Notes: generated from the sequence alone by a model not told the origin. Counted from the stretch's first letter, positions 1-8,891 are shown. The stretch is DNA of 32,391 nucleotides from Roseobacter sp. (GCA_011050655.1 DRFG01000109.1:1-32391); one strand, 5' to 3'. Program-made: numbers and translations.

Positions 1-37
1 CCCGCCTCTCCTTCTCTTTCTCAAAAGGACCTCCCCG

Positions 38-1150
38 ATGGGTATTCTCGATTTTCTATCTGGCCAATTTATCGACGTCATTCATTGGACAGACGACACG
101 CGCGATACGATGGTGTGGCGGTTTGAACGCGAAGGCCACGAGATCAAATACGGCGCCAAGCTGACCGTCCGAGAAGGTCAGGCGGCGGTGTTTGTGCACG
201 AGGGTCAGTTGGCCGACGTGTTCACACCGGGGCTTTACATGCTCGAAACCAACAACATGCCGGTCATGACATCGCTTCAACATTGGGATCACGGGTTCAA
301 GAGCCCCTTCAAGTCAGAGATATATTTCGTAAATACCACGCGTTTCAGCAACCTGAAATGGGGGACCAAAAACCCGATTATCGTACGTGACCCCGAATTT
401 GGCCCAGTACGCCTGCGCGCCTTTGGCACCTATACGGTAAAGGTATCGGACCCGGCGCGTTTCCTGACTGAAATTGTTGGTACCGACGGCGAATTCACCA
501 TGGATGAAATCAGCTATCAAATCCGCAACATCATCGTTCAGGAGTTTTCGCGCCGTATCGCGCTGTCAAATATTTCGGTTCTCGACATGGCGGCGAATAC
601 CCGCGAATTGGGCAAATTGGTCAGCGGCGAAATTTCAGAGACAATAGCGGAATATGGCCTAACCATTCCCGAATTATATATTGAAAACGTATCGCTTCCC
701 CCAGCAGTAGAAGACGTGATGGACAAACGTTCTTCCATGGGGGTGATCGGGGATTTGAACAAATACACCCAATTTCAGGCAGCCGAAGCGCTTGGACAGG
801 AAGGCCCCGCTGGTAGCGCTATGCAAACTGGTTTGGGGGCCGGGCTGGGTATGCAAATGGGGCATGCTGCGGCTGCACAGACCGGGCCATGGGGGCCAAG
901 ACCTGCTGCTGTGCATACACCACCGCCACCGCCCCAACCCGAGAAAGTCTGGCATCTTGCTCAGGACGGTCAGACGAAAGGCCCATTCTCCAAGGCCGCG
1001 CTTGGTCGAATGGCAGCCGATGGCGGGCTCACCCGGAAGACGTTTGTCTGGACACCCGGTCAAGACGGCTGGTTGAAGGCTGACGATGTTGCCGAACTGG
1101 CGCAGCTTTTCACCGTGCTGCCACCGCCGCCCCCTGTGCCCGATGCCTGA
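38..1150 (+). CDS. SPFH-domain protein with C-terminal GYF-like domain (YdjI-like)
   Basis: The 370-residue protein has an SPFH/band-7-like core over about residues 1-240, recognisable from 'GQAAVFVHEGQ', 'TPGLYML' and the segment ending 'YGLTIPELYIENVSLP'. A low-complexity Gly/Ala/Met and proline-rich linker follows. The last ~60 residues ('VWHLAQDGQTKGPFS' to 'DGWLKADDV') resemble a GYF_2 domain, usually a protein-interaction module. There is no signal peptide or obvious membrane helix, so it probably sits at the inner face of the membrane as an oligomeric scaffold; this is inferred from the family. This architecture is often annotated as 'virion core protein-like' and resembles Bacillus YdjI. 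An AAAAGGA ribosome-binding site lies about nine bases before the ATG. A zinc-ribbon membrane protein lies two genes downstream and is its likely partner. The family call is firm; the cellular role is not known. Confidence 0.85.
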   Translation: MGILDFLSGQFIDVIHWTDDTRDTMVWRFEREGHEIKYGAKLTVREGQAAVFVHEGQLADVFTPGLYMLETNNMPVMTSLQHWDHGFKSPFKSEIYFVNTTRFSNLKWGTKNPIIVRDPEFGPVRLRAFGTYTVKVSDPARFLTEIVGTDGEFTMDEISYQIRNIIVQEFSRRIALSNISVLDMAANTRELGKLVSGEISETIAEYGLTIPELYIENVSLPPAVEDVMDKRSSMGVIGDLNKYTQFQAAEALGQEGPAGSAMQTGLGAGLGMQMGHAAAAQTGPWGPRPAAVHTPPPPPQPEKVWHLAQDGQTKGPFSKAALGRMAADGGLTRKTFVWTPGQDGWLKADDVAELAQLFTVLPPPPPVPDA

Positions 1151-1245
1151 AGCGGATGCAGCCAAACTGGGATAATCTCGCGCGGTTTGTTTACCCTTCT
1201 TTTGGGTCCCCGAAACTTACGCGACGCTAAGACCGTGTATGTGGG

Positions 1246-1800
1246 ATGAACACGTTCTTGCCGTTCAAGGCTAATCAGGCGCGTAGCCTTTTCAAACTAT
1301 TGCACTGGACGATGGTGCCTTTGTTTGCTTGGTTTGTAATCGTGCAACCGGCGGATGTAGCGCGCTTTGGCCCAGTTGCCGTTCGCTTTCACGGTATCTT
1401 GGGGCTGGCGTTCGTCAGTACTGCGCTGTTTTGGACCGTCATGTATCTGCGTCGCGGATTGCTGGGCAGGCCCGGCCCAAAGCTTGGTGGTTGGTCACGG
1501 CGCGCGCACCCGGTGTTGCACAAGACATTGATCTGGGGAATGTTCGCCGTTGCTGTGACCGGTCTGCTGATTGGTTTGACGTCAACGGTGCAGCTGTGGG
1601 CGGGCGGCATAGTTCCTATCGCGGTCCCACTGAATTTGCCCCGGGCAAATAACTGGGTCGGATGGATCCACAGCATTGAATTTTACGGCTTGGCTTTCAT
1701 CGCCGCCCTGCACGCAGGATTTCATATCTGGCGCCACTTCGCCCTGCGGGACAACGCTTTGCGCATTGTCGCCCCCAAGGTCTTGCACCGTTTTTTGTGA
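1246..1800 (+). CDS. Cytochrome b561-family membrane protein
   Basis: This 184-residue protein has four hydrophobic segments (about residues 18-35, 48-67, 92-112, 143-165) and many histidines in or next to them: H20, H49, H88, H92, H142, H156 and H160. That matches the prokaryotic cytochrome b561 / b-type cytochrome family, in which paired histidines in a four-helix bundle bind two b hemes and pass electrons through the inner membrane. The basic loop 'RRAHPVLHK' before the third helix is typical. Its electron donor and acceptor cannot be told from sequence; a quinone partner is usual for the family. It lies between the SPFH gene and the zinc-ribbon gene on the same strand, 95 bases after the former. 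The ATG at 1246 has only a weak ribosome-binding site, but no better in-frame start was seen just upstream. Confidence 0.85.
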   Translation: MNTFLPFKANQARSLFKLLHWTMVPLFAWFVIVQPADVARFGPVAVRFHGILGLAFVSTALFWTVMYLRRGLLGRPGPKLGGWSRRAHPVLHKTLIWGMFAVAVTGLLIGLTSTVQLWAGGIVPIAVPLNLPRANNWVGWIHSIEFYGLAFIAALHAGFHIWRHFALRDNALRIVAPKVLHRFL

Positions 1801-1865
1801 TGGACCTCTGGTGAGCATGGTCTAGCTGCTCTATGTTTAGACCAAGCCCGACCAAAGGACGCCTG

Positions 1866-2987
1866 ATGCCGCCCACCCCTGCCTTTGACGACCCGCCACG
1901 GACCCCGGTCGAAGAACATCGGTTTCCCTGCACCACTTGCGGGTCGGATCTGCGCTTTGACCCGCAACAAAATCTGCTGGTCTGTGATTATTGCGGCAAT
2001 ACCGAATCCATATCCGATCGACGCCGACACCAACCCATCGCGGAACTTGACTTTAGCATGGCCATCGCCCGCCAATTGCCGCAAGCCGAGATGGAAGAGA
2101 CCCGGGTCAGCACCTGCCCCAACTGTGCGGCACAGGTCGAATTTGACCCCGGAAAACATGCAACGGTGTGCCCCTTCTGCGCAACACCGGTGGTGATCGA
2201 CACCGGCACCAACCGTCACATCAAACCCCGCGCCGTGCTCCCCTTTGCCTTGACCGAAACGGTTGCCCGCGATGCAATGACTCAATGGTTGGGCAGTCTT
2301 TGGTTCGCCCCCAGCAACTTGCAGGCCTACGCGCGCAAGGGCCGCCGGATGCAGGGCATTTACGTGCCATATTGGACCTATGATGCTGATACTCAATCCA
2401 GTTACTCAGGCGAACGTGGCACGGTGTATTACGTTACCCAAACCGTGATGCGGGATGGCAAGCCTGTACAACAGCAAGTGCCCAAGGTCCGTTGGCGCTC
2501 TGTCTCGGGTCGTGTCAGCCGCTTTTTTGATGACGTGCTTGTACTGGCTTCGCGCTCGTTGCCAAAGAAGTTTACCGATGCGCTAGAGCCATGGGACCTT
2601 GCCGCCTTGGAACCCTATGCCCCGGAATATCTCGCTGGATTTCGGGCGGAAGCCTATGCTGTCACGCTAGAGGAAGGCTTTGCCGAGGCCCGCGAGATCA
2701 TGGACCGGATGATAGAACGCGACGTGCGCTTTGATATCGGCGGCGACCGCCAGCAAGTTCACGACATTCAAACTAAGCTCAGCAACGTGACCTTCAAGCA
2801 TGTCTTACTGCCAGTGTGGTTGGCTGCCTATAAGTACCAAGGCAAAACCTACCGCTTCGTTGTCAACGGACGCACCGGCAATGTGCAAGGCGAACGGCCC
2901 TATTCCACCCTCAAAATCACTTTCGCGGTGATCCTCGGCCTGATTGCCGCAGGCATCATCGGATACTTCATGGCACAGCAACGATGA
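1866..2987 (+). CDS. Zinc-ribbon membrane protein (TFIIB-type ribbon, YdjG-like)
   Basis: I place the start at the ATG at 1866, twelve codons into the listed ORF, because AAAGGA sits six bases before it; this gives 373 residues. Two zinc ribbons are visible at the N-terminus: C22-x2-C25 with C40-x2-C43, and C84-x2-C87 with C102-x2-C105. A long soluble middle follows, then one C-terminal helix ('FAVILGLIAAGIIGYF') that should anchor it in the inner membrane. Such proteins are often mislabelled 'primosomal protein N-prime' or 'superfamily II helicase', but there is no helicase motif here. Zinc-ribbon proteins of this kind commonly accompany SPFH/GYF proteins, as YdjG accompanies YdjI in Bacillus, where the set is linked to PspA-type membrane stress. 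It overlaps the nitroreductase gene by ATGA. Function in this organism is unknown. Confidence 0.82.
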   Translation: MPPTPAFDDPPRTPVEEHRFPCTTCGSDLRFDPQQNLLVCDYCGNTESISDRRRHQPIAELDFSMAIARQLPQAEMEETRVSTCPNCAAQVEFDPGKHATVCPFCATPVVIDTGTNRHIKPRAVLPFALTETVARDAMTQWLGSLWFAPSNLQAYARKGRRMQGIYVPYWTYDADTQSSYSGERGTVYYVTQTVMRDGKPVQQQVPKVRWRSVSGRVSRFFDDVLVLASRSLPKKFTDALEPWDLAALEPYAPEYLAGFRAEAYAVTLEEGFAEAREIMDRMIERDVRFDIGGDRQQVHDIQTKLSNVTFKHVLLPVWLAAYKYQGKTYRFVVNGRTGNVQGERPYSTLKITFAVILGLIAAGIIGYFMAQQR

Positions 2988-3658
2988 CCCAGATCGATAC
3001 CTTGACCGACGTCCTGAAATCTCGCTATTCGTGCAGAGCCTTCCGGCCCGATCCGGTCCCCGATGACATAATCTCGCAGATTGTCGCCGCTGCACGCCAC
3101 GCACCGTCTTGGTGCAATGCCCAACCATGGCAAGTGGCGATCACCAAGGGCGACGCAACCGATCGTTTTCGCAATGCACTCGCCGCACAAGTCGACATGG
3201 GCTTACCGTCAAATCCTGACTTGGACTGGCCTACAAGCTACACCGGGGTCTACAATGATCGCCGCCGCGCCTGCGGCTACCAACTCTACGAAGCCGCGGG
3301 CATCGCCAGATCCGACGTCGAGCGTCGTCAGGCCCAGATGCGTCGCAATTATGCGCTTTTCGATGCGCCCCACGTTGCTATCGTTTCCACTCCCGCCGAA
3401 CTCGGGGCATACGGTGCAATGGACAGCGGCGGTTTTGTGACAGCTTTCACGCTTGCAGCCACTGCTCTCGGGGTAGCGACAATAGCACAGGCGGCCATTG
3501 CCGCCTACGCCCCTACAGTGCGCGAACACTTCGGTATCGCGGATACCAAGCTTATCCTCTGTGCTATTTCATTCGGCTATCCAGATGCTGATGCTGCGGT
3601 TAACCAGTTCCGCACCGCCCGCGCCAGTCCCTCAGACATCATCGACTGGCACAGCTAA
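2984..3658 (+). CDS. Nitroreductase-family flavoprotein
   Basis: The 224-residue protein begins with the nitroreductase signature '[18 protein letters not shown]', where the Arg/Ser cluster contacts FMN phosphate, followed by '[15 protein letters not shown]', the second conserved block of the family. The C-terminal half has the usual '[15 protein letters not shown]' helix and '[11 protein letters not shown]' tail. Family members bind FMN and reduce nitro compounds, quinones or enones with NAD(P)H in the cytoplasm; the natural substrate is not predictable. Its ATG overlaps the zinc-ribbon stop codon (ATGA), and its stop lies one base before the dtd start, so these genes are probably co-transcribed and translationally coupled. 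Confidence 0.88.
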   Translation: MTQIDTLTDVLKSRYSCRAFRPDPVPDDIISQIVAAARHAPSWCNAQPWQVAITKGDATDRFRNALAAQVDMGLPSNPDLDWPTSYTGVYNDRRRACGYQLYEAAGIARSDVERRQAQMRRNYALFDAPHVAIVSTPAELGAYGAMDSGGFVTAFTLAATALGVATIAQAAIAAYAPTVREHFGIADTKLILCAISFGYPDADAAVNQFRTARASPSDIIDWHS

Positions 3659-3659
3659 G

Positions 3660-4106
3660 ATGCGCGCATTGATCCAACGGGTAACGGGTGCGTCGGTCAC
3701 AATTGATGGCGAGGTGACCGGAAAAACAGGCGCAGGGTTGCTCGTCTTCGTTTGTGCCATGCCCAATGACACCAAGGCAACGGCGCAAGATCTCGCCGCC
3801 AAAATCACCAAACTACGTCTGTTCAAAGACAACGACGGCAAGATGAACCTCAGTCTTGCCCAGACCGGCGGCAGCGCTCTCATCGTCAGTCAGTTCACTT
3901 TGGCGGCGGACACGTCGCGGGGCACGCGGCCCGGGTTTTCAGGTGCTGGCCAACCCGACTTGGCAAAGTCGCTTTACCTGCACTTCATCGCATCTATGAA
4001 GCAGCTCGATATTCCAACCCAAACCGGGGAATTCGGTGCCGATATGTCAGTCTGCTCCACCAACCAAGGTCCCTGCACCATCTGGATCGATACAGAACGC
4101 CCCTAA
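3660..4106 (+). CDS. dtd: D-aminoacyl-tRNA deacylase
   Basis: This cytoplasmic enzyme removes D-amino acids, and glycine mischarged on tRNA(Ala), from tRNA as a proofreading step. The listed ORF begins at 3498 inside the nitroreductase gene, but the protein family starts at '[18 protein letters not shown]', so I place the start at the ATG at 3660. This gives 148 residues, close to the usual ~145. Both diagnostic motifs are present: 'SQFTLAADT' and '[10 protein letters not shown]', the latter containing the Gly-Pro pair that reaches into the partner subunit's active site in the homodimer. The SQFTL/GP-T pairing fits canonical DTD rather than the animal-type ATD variant. It is the last gene of the first plus-strand group. 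Confidence 0.95.
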   Translation: MRALIQRVTGASVTIDGEVTGKTGAGLLVFVCAMPNDTKATAQDLAAKITKLRLFKDNDGKMNLSLAQTGGSALIVSQFTLAADTSRGTRPGFSGAGQPDLAKSLYLHFIASMKQLDIPTQTGEFGADMSVCSTNQGPCTIWIDTERP

Positions 4107-4137
4107 GTTCCAAATGGCACTACATCCTCGGGGGTTT

Positions 4138-4154
4138 GGGGGCAGACAGCCCCC
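4138..4154. terminator. Hairpin between convergent dtd and hlyD-type genes
   Basis: GGGGGC-AGACA-GCCCCC forms a perfect six-pair GC stem with a five-base loop. It lies 31 bases after the dtd stop and 8 bases after the HlyD-family stop on the other strand. Neither side has a T tract, so it may be a bidirectional transcription end or an RNA-stabilising hairpin rather than a textbook intrinsic terminator. The surrounding 'CTCGGGGGTTTGGGGGCAGACAGCCCCC' resembles an intergenic motif I associate with Rhodobacterales genomes; this is from memory, not a search. Confidence 0.55.
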
Positions 4155-4162
4155 ATCCTGCC

Positions 4163-5353
4163 TTACGGCTCTCGAAACGCCTCTGTGGACTTATACAAAG
4201 GCTTCAACAAATACTGCAAAACGGTCTTCGATCCTGTGTGCAATTCTACGCTTGCCTGCATGCCAGGCCTAAACTGTAACGATGCCTGCCGCTGGGTCAG
4301 GTGTTCCGTATCCACTTGCAAGGTAACCTTGTAATGTGGATCGCCATCAGCAGAGCGTGATCTTTCATCCTTGAAGGTATCCGCCGATATTACCTTAACC
4401 GTCCCTTTCAACGTGCCGTAAATGGTATAATCATAGGCTGAGAGTTTGACGGTAGCCTCCTGCCCGGGGCGCACTCCTGCGATATCCTTGGGTTTCACGC
4501 GCGCCTCGACGAAAAGCTCTTCATCAAGCGGGATGATTTGCAGTATTTCCTCCCCGGGGCGCACCACACCACCTATCGTCGTAATGCTCAGATTGTTGAC
4601 AATGCCGCGCAGCGGGCTGACCAACACGGTTCGGTTCAACTGATCGGTGCTCGCCTTCAGGTTCTGTTTCAGCGTTGCAAGCTCCTTCAGCACGTCCGAA
4701 TATTCCTGCGCACGTTCCAGTTCGGTACCGGTGATGATCTCATCCAGCTTGATCCTCGCATCGGCATGGACCTTGCGGGCACGTGTGACCTCGATCAACG
4801 ACACAATCTTCTTGCGCAGCATGTTTTCCAAAAGGTCGCGCTCTTTGGTGGCTTCCTTTAACACGCGTTTTGCCCCGTCTGATCGCGATACGAAATCAGA
4901 CTGCCGCGCCTTGAGAAGCGCGCGCTCAGATGCAACGATATCCGGAGTACGCTGCAATAATTCGGCTGGCACTTCGAAATCATACCGGCCCGCCAATTCG
5001 GCCTCTAGCCGCAGGCGACGGATTTCGAAAGCACTGATTTGATCCTCAAGGTCGTCGACAGATGATTGGAATTGCGTCCCATAAAGCCGGGCAAGCATAT
5101 CCCCCTTGTCGACAATATCGCCTTCGCCCACGCTGAGTTCAGCCAGAATGCCGCCTTCTAGGTTCTGAATGATTTGGGGTCGCGAAGATGATATCATCGA
5201 GCCTTCGGCGCGGACAATTTCATCTACCCATGCAAATGCCGCCCAAAGCAAAAAGATCAAAACGCTCGCCGCACAGAGCCAGACGACCATGGAGGGCCCG
5301 CGCATACGCAAATTTATCTGAGCGCCAAAGCGCGTCCCTTGGGCGGCGCTCAT
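4163..5353 (-). CDS. HlyD-family type I secretion membrane fusion protein
   Basis: The adaptor links the inner-membrane ABC transporter to the outer-membrane TolC-like channel. I start it at 'MSAAQGTRFGAQ' (ATG at 5353), which overlaps the ABC transporter stop by ATGA; the longer ORF start lies inside that gene. This gives 396 residues. A short cytoplasmic segment is followed by one membrane helix around residues 23-43 ('VVWLCAASVLIFLLWAAFAW'), a lipoyl/barrel half ('IIQNLEGGILAELSVGEGDIV'), a long alpha-helical coiled-coil hairpin, then the second barrel half ('VLVSPLRGIVNNL') and the beta-barrel ('QEATVKLSAYDY'). These are typical HlyD/PrtE/LapC features. It is the last gene of the secretion operon, with a hairpin just beyond its stop. 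Confidence 0.93.
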   Translation of the reverse strand: MSAAQGTRFGAQINLRMRGPSMVVWLCAASVLIFLLWAAFAWVDEIVRAEGSMISSSRPQIIQNLEGGILAELSVGEGDIVDKGDMLARLYGTQFQSSVDDLEDQISAFEIRRLRLEAELAGRYDFEVPAELLQRTPDIVASERALLKARQSDFVSRSDGAKRVLKEATKERDLLENMLRKKIVSLIEVTRARKVHADARIKLDEIITGTELERAQEYSDVLKELATLKQNLKASTDQLNRTVLVSPLRGIVNNLSITTIGGVVRPGEEILQIIPLDEELFVEARVKPKDIAGVRPGQEATVKLSAYDYTIYGTLKGTVKVISADTFKDERSRSADGDPHYKVTLQVDTEHLTQRQASLQFRPGMQASVELHTGSKTVLQYLLKPLYKSTEAFREP

Positions 5354-7572
5354 GCAACGTTTCCTTGGTGGCTGGCCAGATGCGCCAGCACTTTTTCCTT
5401 TGGCCCATCTACTGTCATGCGCCCATCCTGAAGCACCAGTGACCGCTCCGTGAGGGCCAGAATAGGTGCGCGGTGGGTTGCGATAATCGCAGTGCGCCCT
5501 TCCATCCATTTATGCAGTCGCGCGACCAAGGACGCTTCCAATCTTTGATCTAAAGCGGCGGTGGGTTCGTCCAACAAGCAGATTGACGGATCTTGCAACC
5601 ACAACCGCGCCCAACCGATAGATTGACGTTGCCCGATGGAAAGGCCTGCGCCTGCGTCTTGAATCTCAAGATCAAGCCCTTTGTGATGGTTGCGCACGAA
5701 CATTCCCAACCCCGCAAAATCCAACGCTGCATGCAGGCGGTCGTCGTCGTGCTCTAGCATGGTCAGGTTCAGGTTATCGCGCAGCGTACCAGAAAAAAGG
5801 CGAACGTCCTGTCCCAGATAGCCAATCAGGCGGCGTAGGTCGCGTGGCTCGATCTGGCCCAATTCAGTCCCATCCAGCAAGATACGTCCCGAGCTTGGCG
5901 CATAGAGACCGCTTAAAAGCTTGAGCAGCGATGATTTTCCTGAACCGTTCGCGCCGAGCACTGCAACATGCTGTCCGGGTTGGATCAGTATCCCTTTGAT
6001 ATCGACGGTCGGAGGGCCGTCCTCTTCGTAGCGAAAGAGTACATCACGTAACTCGAACTGGCCTTTCAGCTTTTCGCGGCGAAGATAGGTCCGCTCCGCT
6101 TCACTGTCCTGCGGCGCAGCTACGATCGCTTCCAGCCCGTCGAGCGCGCCTTTGACGTTGCCCCACCGCGCCAAGGTACCCGATAATTGTGTGAGCGGCC
6201 CGAGGGTTCGCCCGGTGAGGATACCCACGGCAATGATCGACCCTACGGTGAAAGCGCCTGCAAATACCAGATAGGTGCCCACGATCACAGCGGCCACGTA
6301 CGTTGCTTGCTGGATGCCTTGGCTCCAGAAGGTCAGGAATGATGCTAACGCGCGTTGTTCAGACGATTTGATCGAGGATAACGTGTTCAGCTCGGTCCAT
6401 AGCCGGATGATACGATCTTCCGCACGTTGGGTTTTGACCGTATCGAGTTCAAAAATTGCTTCGTGCAGCAACCGCGAAGATTTGGTCGAAGCGCCTTGGG
6501 TTTCCTGCGTGAGCTGGATGGCTTTCCTTTGCAGGAAGAACCCCGGTACCAACATCAAAATGCCGCCCACGATCAATACCCACACGACGTTACCCGCGAT
6601 GCTGGCGACCAAAAACAGAAATACGAAGATAAAGGGGATGTCAGCGATGGTGCCGATGGTGGAAGCGGTAAAGAATTCACGCACAGAACCGAATTCGCGC
6701 ATGGCGGAGTATAATTGGTTCGGTGCCTGACCTCGTGTATCCGAGCGCATTCCCAGTACCCGTTTCATCAAAACATCTTGTACAGACAGCTCAATCTGAC
6801 GCCCTGCTCCATCCATCAGCCGCGCGCGCGCCATTTTCAAAAACGCCTCCATCAACAGCGCCAACATCGCACCGATGGCCAACACCCAAAGCGTCGCTTC
6901 CGATTGGTGCGGGATTACACGATCATAAACTTGAAGCGAAAACAGCGCGACCGCGACAGCCAGAAGGTTGGCGACAAACGATCCCATTGCGACTTCAACA
7001 AGCTGGCGGCGAAAACGCGGAAATTCACCCCAGAACCAGTGTACTGGTGCGGCGTCGGTCTTATGAGTCTGTGCCACGGCCTTCAACGTGGCCTCGGCGC
7101 GCACGATCACCCCGGCAAAAAAGGGATCGAAATCAGTAATCGGCACCATAGCGCGGTTGTCTGTGCAAGTTGTGTCATACACAATCAGTTCACCGCGCGT
7201 CTGGCCCATCACCAGCAAAAGCTGGCCAGAAGTCATGTAGGCAAGCGCCGGCCATAGCTCGTTGGACATCGCATCCACGCGGCTTACCTGCGTCAGCAAA
7301 CCTGCCGCCTCTAACCCCTTGGCGATGCTGCTGGCCTCTTGCTCGGCTTGCGCTCCTACGACCGAATGCCGCGATAGGATCTCAAAGATGTCGTTGGTCG
7401 GTGCGCTAACGCCTAGCAACCCCGAATAAACCGACGCCAACTTTGCCCGCGCCATCAGCCGGTCTTCCAACCGGTTGGAATTATCTGCTTTCGGCGGCGC
7501 GACCTTTGATGCGATCAAACGCCCCTGATTACCGTTGGTGATGGTCAGCGTGAAGGGGGACTTCTGAGTCAA
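5350..7572 (-). CDS. Type I secretion ABC transporter (permease-ATPase) with C39-like domain
   Basis: This 740-residue inner-membrane half-transporter powers export of the adjacent adhesin. Residues ~35-165 form a C39-like domain with no cysteine at the catalytic position; the domain's only Cys is C136. It therefore probably binds substrate without cleaving it, as in HlyB and LapB. The membrane domain spans about 190-460, and the ATPase domain about 505-740, with Walker A 'GANGSGKSS' (540-548), Walker B 'ICLLDEP' (664-670) and H-loop H700. The signature motif reads LSIGQ rather than LSGGQ. The start is TTG at 7572, overlapping the stop of the outer-membrane gene, with GGGAG upstream. It is translationally coupled on both sides, consistent with one operon. 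Confidence 0.93.
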   Translation of the reverse strand: MTQKSPFTLTITNGNQGRLIASKVAPPKADNSNRLEDRLMARAKLASVYSGLLGVSAPTNDIFEILSRHSVVGAQAEQEASSIAKGLEAAGLLTQVSRVDAMSNELWPALAYMTSGQLLLVMGQTRGELIVYDTTCTDNRAMVPITDFDPFFAGVIVRAEATLKAVAQTHKTDAAPVHWFWGEFPRFRRQLVEVAMGSFVANLLAVAVALFSLQVYDRVIPHQSEATLWVLAIGAMLALLMEAFLKMARARLMDGAGRQIELSVQDVLMKRVLGMRSDTRGQAPNQLYSAMREFGSVREFFTASTIGTIADIPFIFVFLFLVASIAGNVVWVLIVGGILMLVPGFFLQRKAIQLTQETQGASTKSSRLLHEAIFELDTVKTQRAEDRIIRLWTELNTLSSIKSSEQRALASFLTFWSQGIQQATYVAAVIVGTYLVFAGAFTVGSIIAVGILTGRTLGPLTQLSGTLARWGNVKGALDGLEAIVAAPQDSEAERTYLRREKLKGQFELRDVLFRYEEDGPPTVDIKGILIQPGQHVAVLGANGSGKSSLLKLLSGLYAPSSGRILLDGTELGQIEPRDLRRLIGYLGQDVRLFSGTLRDNLNLTMLEHDDDRLHAALDFAGLGMFVRNHHKGLDLEIQDAGAGLSIGQRQSIGWARLWLQDPSICLLDEPTAALDQRLEASLVARLHKWMEGRTAIIATHRAPILALTERSLVLQDGRMTVDGPKEKVLAHLASHQGNVA

Positions 7573-8891
7573 ATCGCGCTCCCGTCGGCAAGAACACCCT
7601 GAATGCGCGCCATCTCTACGCGCAGTGTGACCACGTCGTATTTTAATGCGACCTGAGCTTGTTGTTGCCGCGTATAGGTCTCATAGACGCCCACTACATC
7701 CATTACTTGACGCTGGCCTGCGTCGTATTGGGCCTGGAATATATCAAGGTTGCGTTTGGCTTGGGCTGCAAGCGTCGTTGCTTCGGCGGCTTGCCGGGCC
7801 TTGGCGCTAATTTGCTTTTCAAGGCGCCGCAGATCCCGGTTCGCGTCCTCGGTGGACTGGCGCAATTTTCGCGTGGCGGTTTCTTCGGCCATCTTCACCG
7901 CTTCGAGCGAGGCACTGGTCCCGAATCCCAACAGACTGTCAGATTTGACATGCAGACCCAGGTTGCTTCCCTTGCCGATGGTACCGCCCGCAGACAGACT
8001 AGGCAGAAAGCTTGCGCGATTGACCTTGGCCGAAGCGACTGCCCTGATCTTTTCCGCTTGGGCCCGGACAACGATCAGGGGTTCCGCAGCAAATGCGTTC
8101 ACCTGAAATTCGGGAATGCCACGCAAGTCGCCAAGCGGCGTGATGGACATGGCGTTCAGTTCTGAAATGGAAGTCGCATCGCGTTCGATTGACGCCTCGT
8201 AGCGGGCCCTGATTTCGGCAAGCTTCTGGCGAAGAACCGTCAGGTCAGACATGTCCGAAACACCGCCCTTGACCCTTTCTTGCATGACCCATTCAAAATG
8301 AGTCATATCCTTTAGCGTCACTACATCGAGCGCTGCGTTTTCACGCGCTTGCGCGGCGGTGGTATAAAGCTTGAGAGCTGTGGCAACGCGGTCATTGGTA
8401 TCTTGCGCCAGCGACACAGCCGCAACTTCGACATCCGCCACAGCAAAGGCACGTTCGCCAGCACGGCGCCCGTTATCAAATAACACCTGATCAACCACCA
8501 AATTCGCAGCGAGCGACCCAAGCGATGTCAGGCTGACCTGCGGGCCGATTTTTGGCAACCAGTTCTTGCTGGCCGCTTCCGACCGAAGCGTAGCTGCGCG
8601 AACCTCGGATTCAGCCGTACGACTGTTGGCCGCCAGAACCGATGACGCGACGGTGGCCGCGACGGAGTCAGCGGGCAGTACGGATGTCCGCGTCGCCAAC
8701 CCTTGGATAATCTGGCTGTCGGCGGTGATCTTTTCCGCATAGGTCGGCTTGATAGCCTGTGTCGCATCAGGCGATCTGAAGCGCGAGACGAGGTCGGCAG
8801 GCGCATACCTTTCGCTGATGTCCGACATGCAGCCGGACAGGGCCAGCGCCAAAACGCACATGCCCCCTGCCCCTTTTACGCTCTGCCCCAT
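7569..8891 (-). CDS. TolC-family outer-membrane channel lipoprotein of the type I system
   Basis: The 440-residue protein has a lipoprotein signal peptide: 'MCVLALALSGC' with lipobox LSGC and the acylated cysteine at residue 21. The rest is a long alternation of helical, coiled-coil-like segments rich in Ala, Gln, Arg and Glu, with the internal repeat typical of TolC/LapE-type proteins ('LRSEAASKNWLPKIGPQVSL' and 'NRASFLPSLSAGGTIG' are the two matching half-barrel entries). It should form the trimeric outer-membrane exit duct for the adhesin. AAGG precedes the ATG at 8891 by seven bases. The gene lies between the adhesin (88 bases upstream) and the ABC transporter, which it overlaps. Lipid anchoring is more usual in RND-pump channels than in type I secretion channels. 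Confidence 0.9.
   Translation of the reverse strand: MGQSVKGAGGMCVLALALSGCMSDISERYAPADLVSRFRSPDATQAIKPTYAEKITADSQIIQGLATRTSVLPADSVAATVASSVLAANSRTAESEVRAATLRSEAASKNWLPKIGPQVSLTSLGSLAANLVVDQVLFDNGRRAGERAFAVADVEVAAVSLAQDTNDRVATALKLYTTAAQARENAALDVVTLKDMTHFEWVMQERVKGGVSDMSDLTVLRQKLAEIRARYEASIERDATSISELNAMSITPLGDLRGIPEFQVNAFAAEPLIVVRAQAEKIRAVASAKVNRASFLPSLSAGGTIGKGSNLGLHVKSDSLLGFGTSASLEAVKMAEETATRKLRQSTEDANRDLRRLEKQISAKARQAAEATTLAAQAKRNLDIFQAQYDAGQRQVMDVVGVYETYTRQQQAQVALKYDVVTLRVEMARIQGVLADGSAI

Noticed and set aside
1722-2396. Minus-strand ORF of 224 residues
   Set aside because: It is antisense to the cytochrome b561 and zinc-ribbon genes, with low-complexity translation and no start signal.
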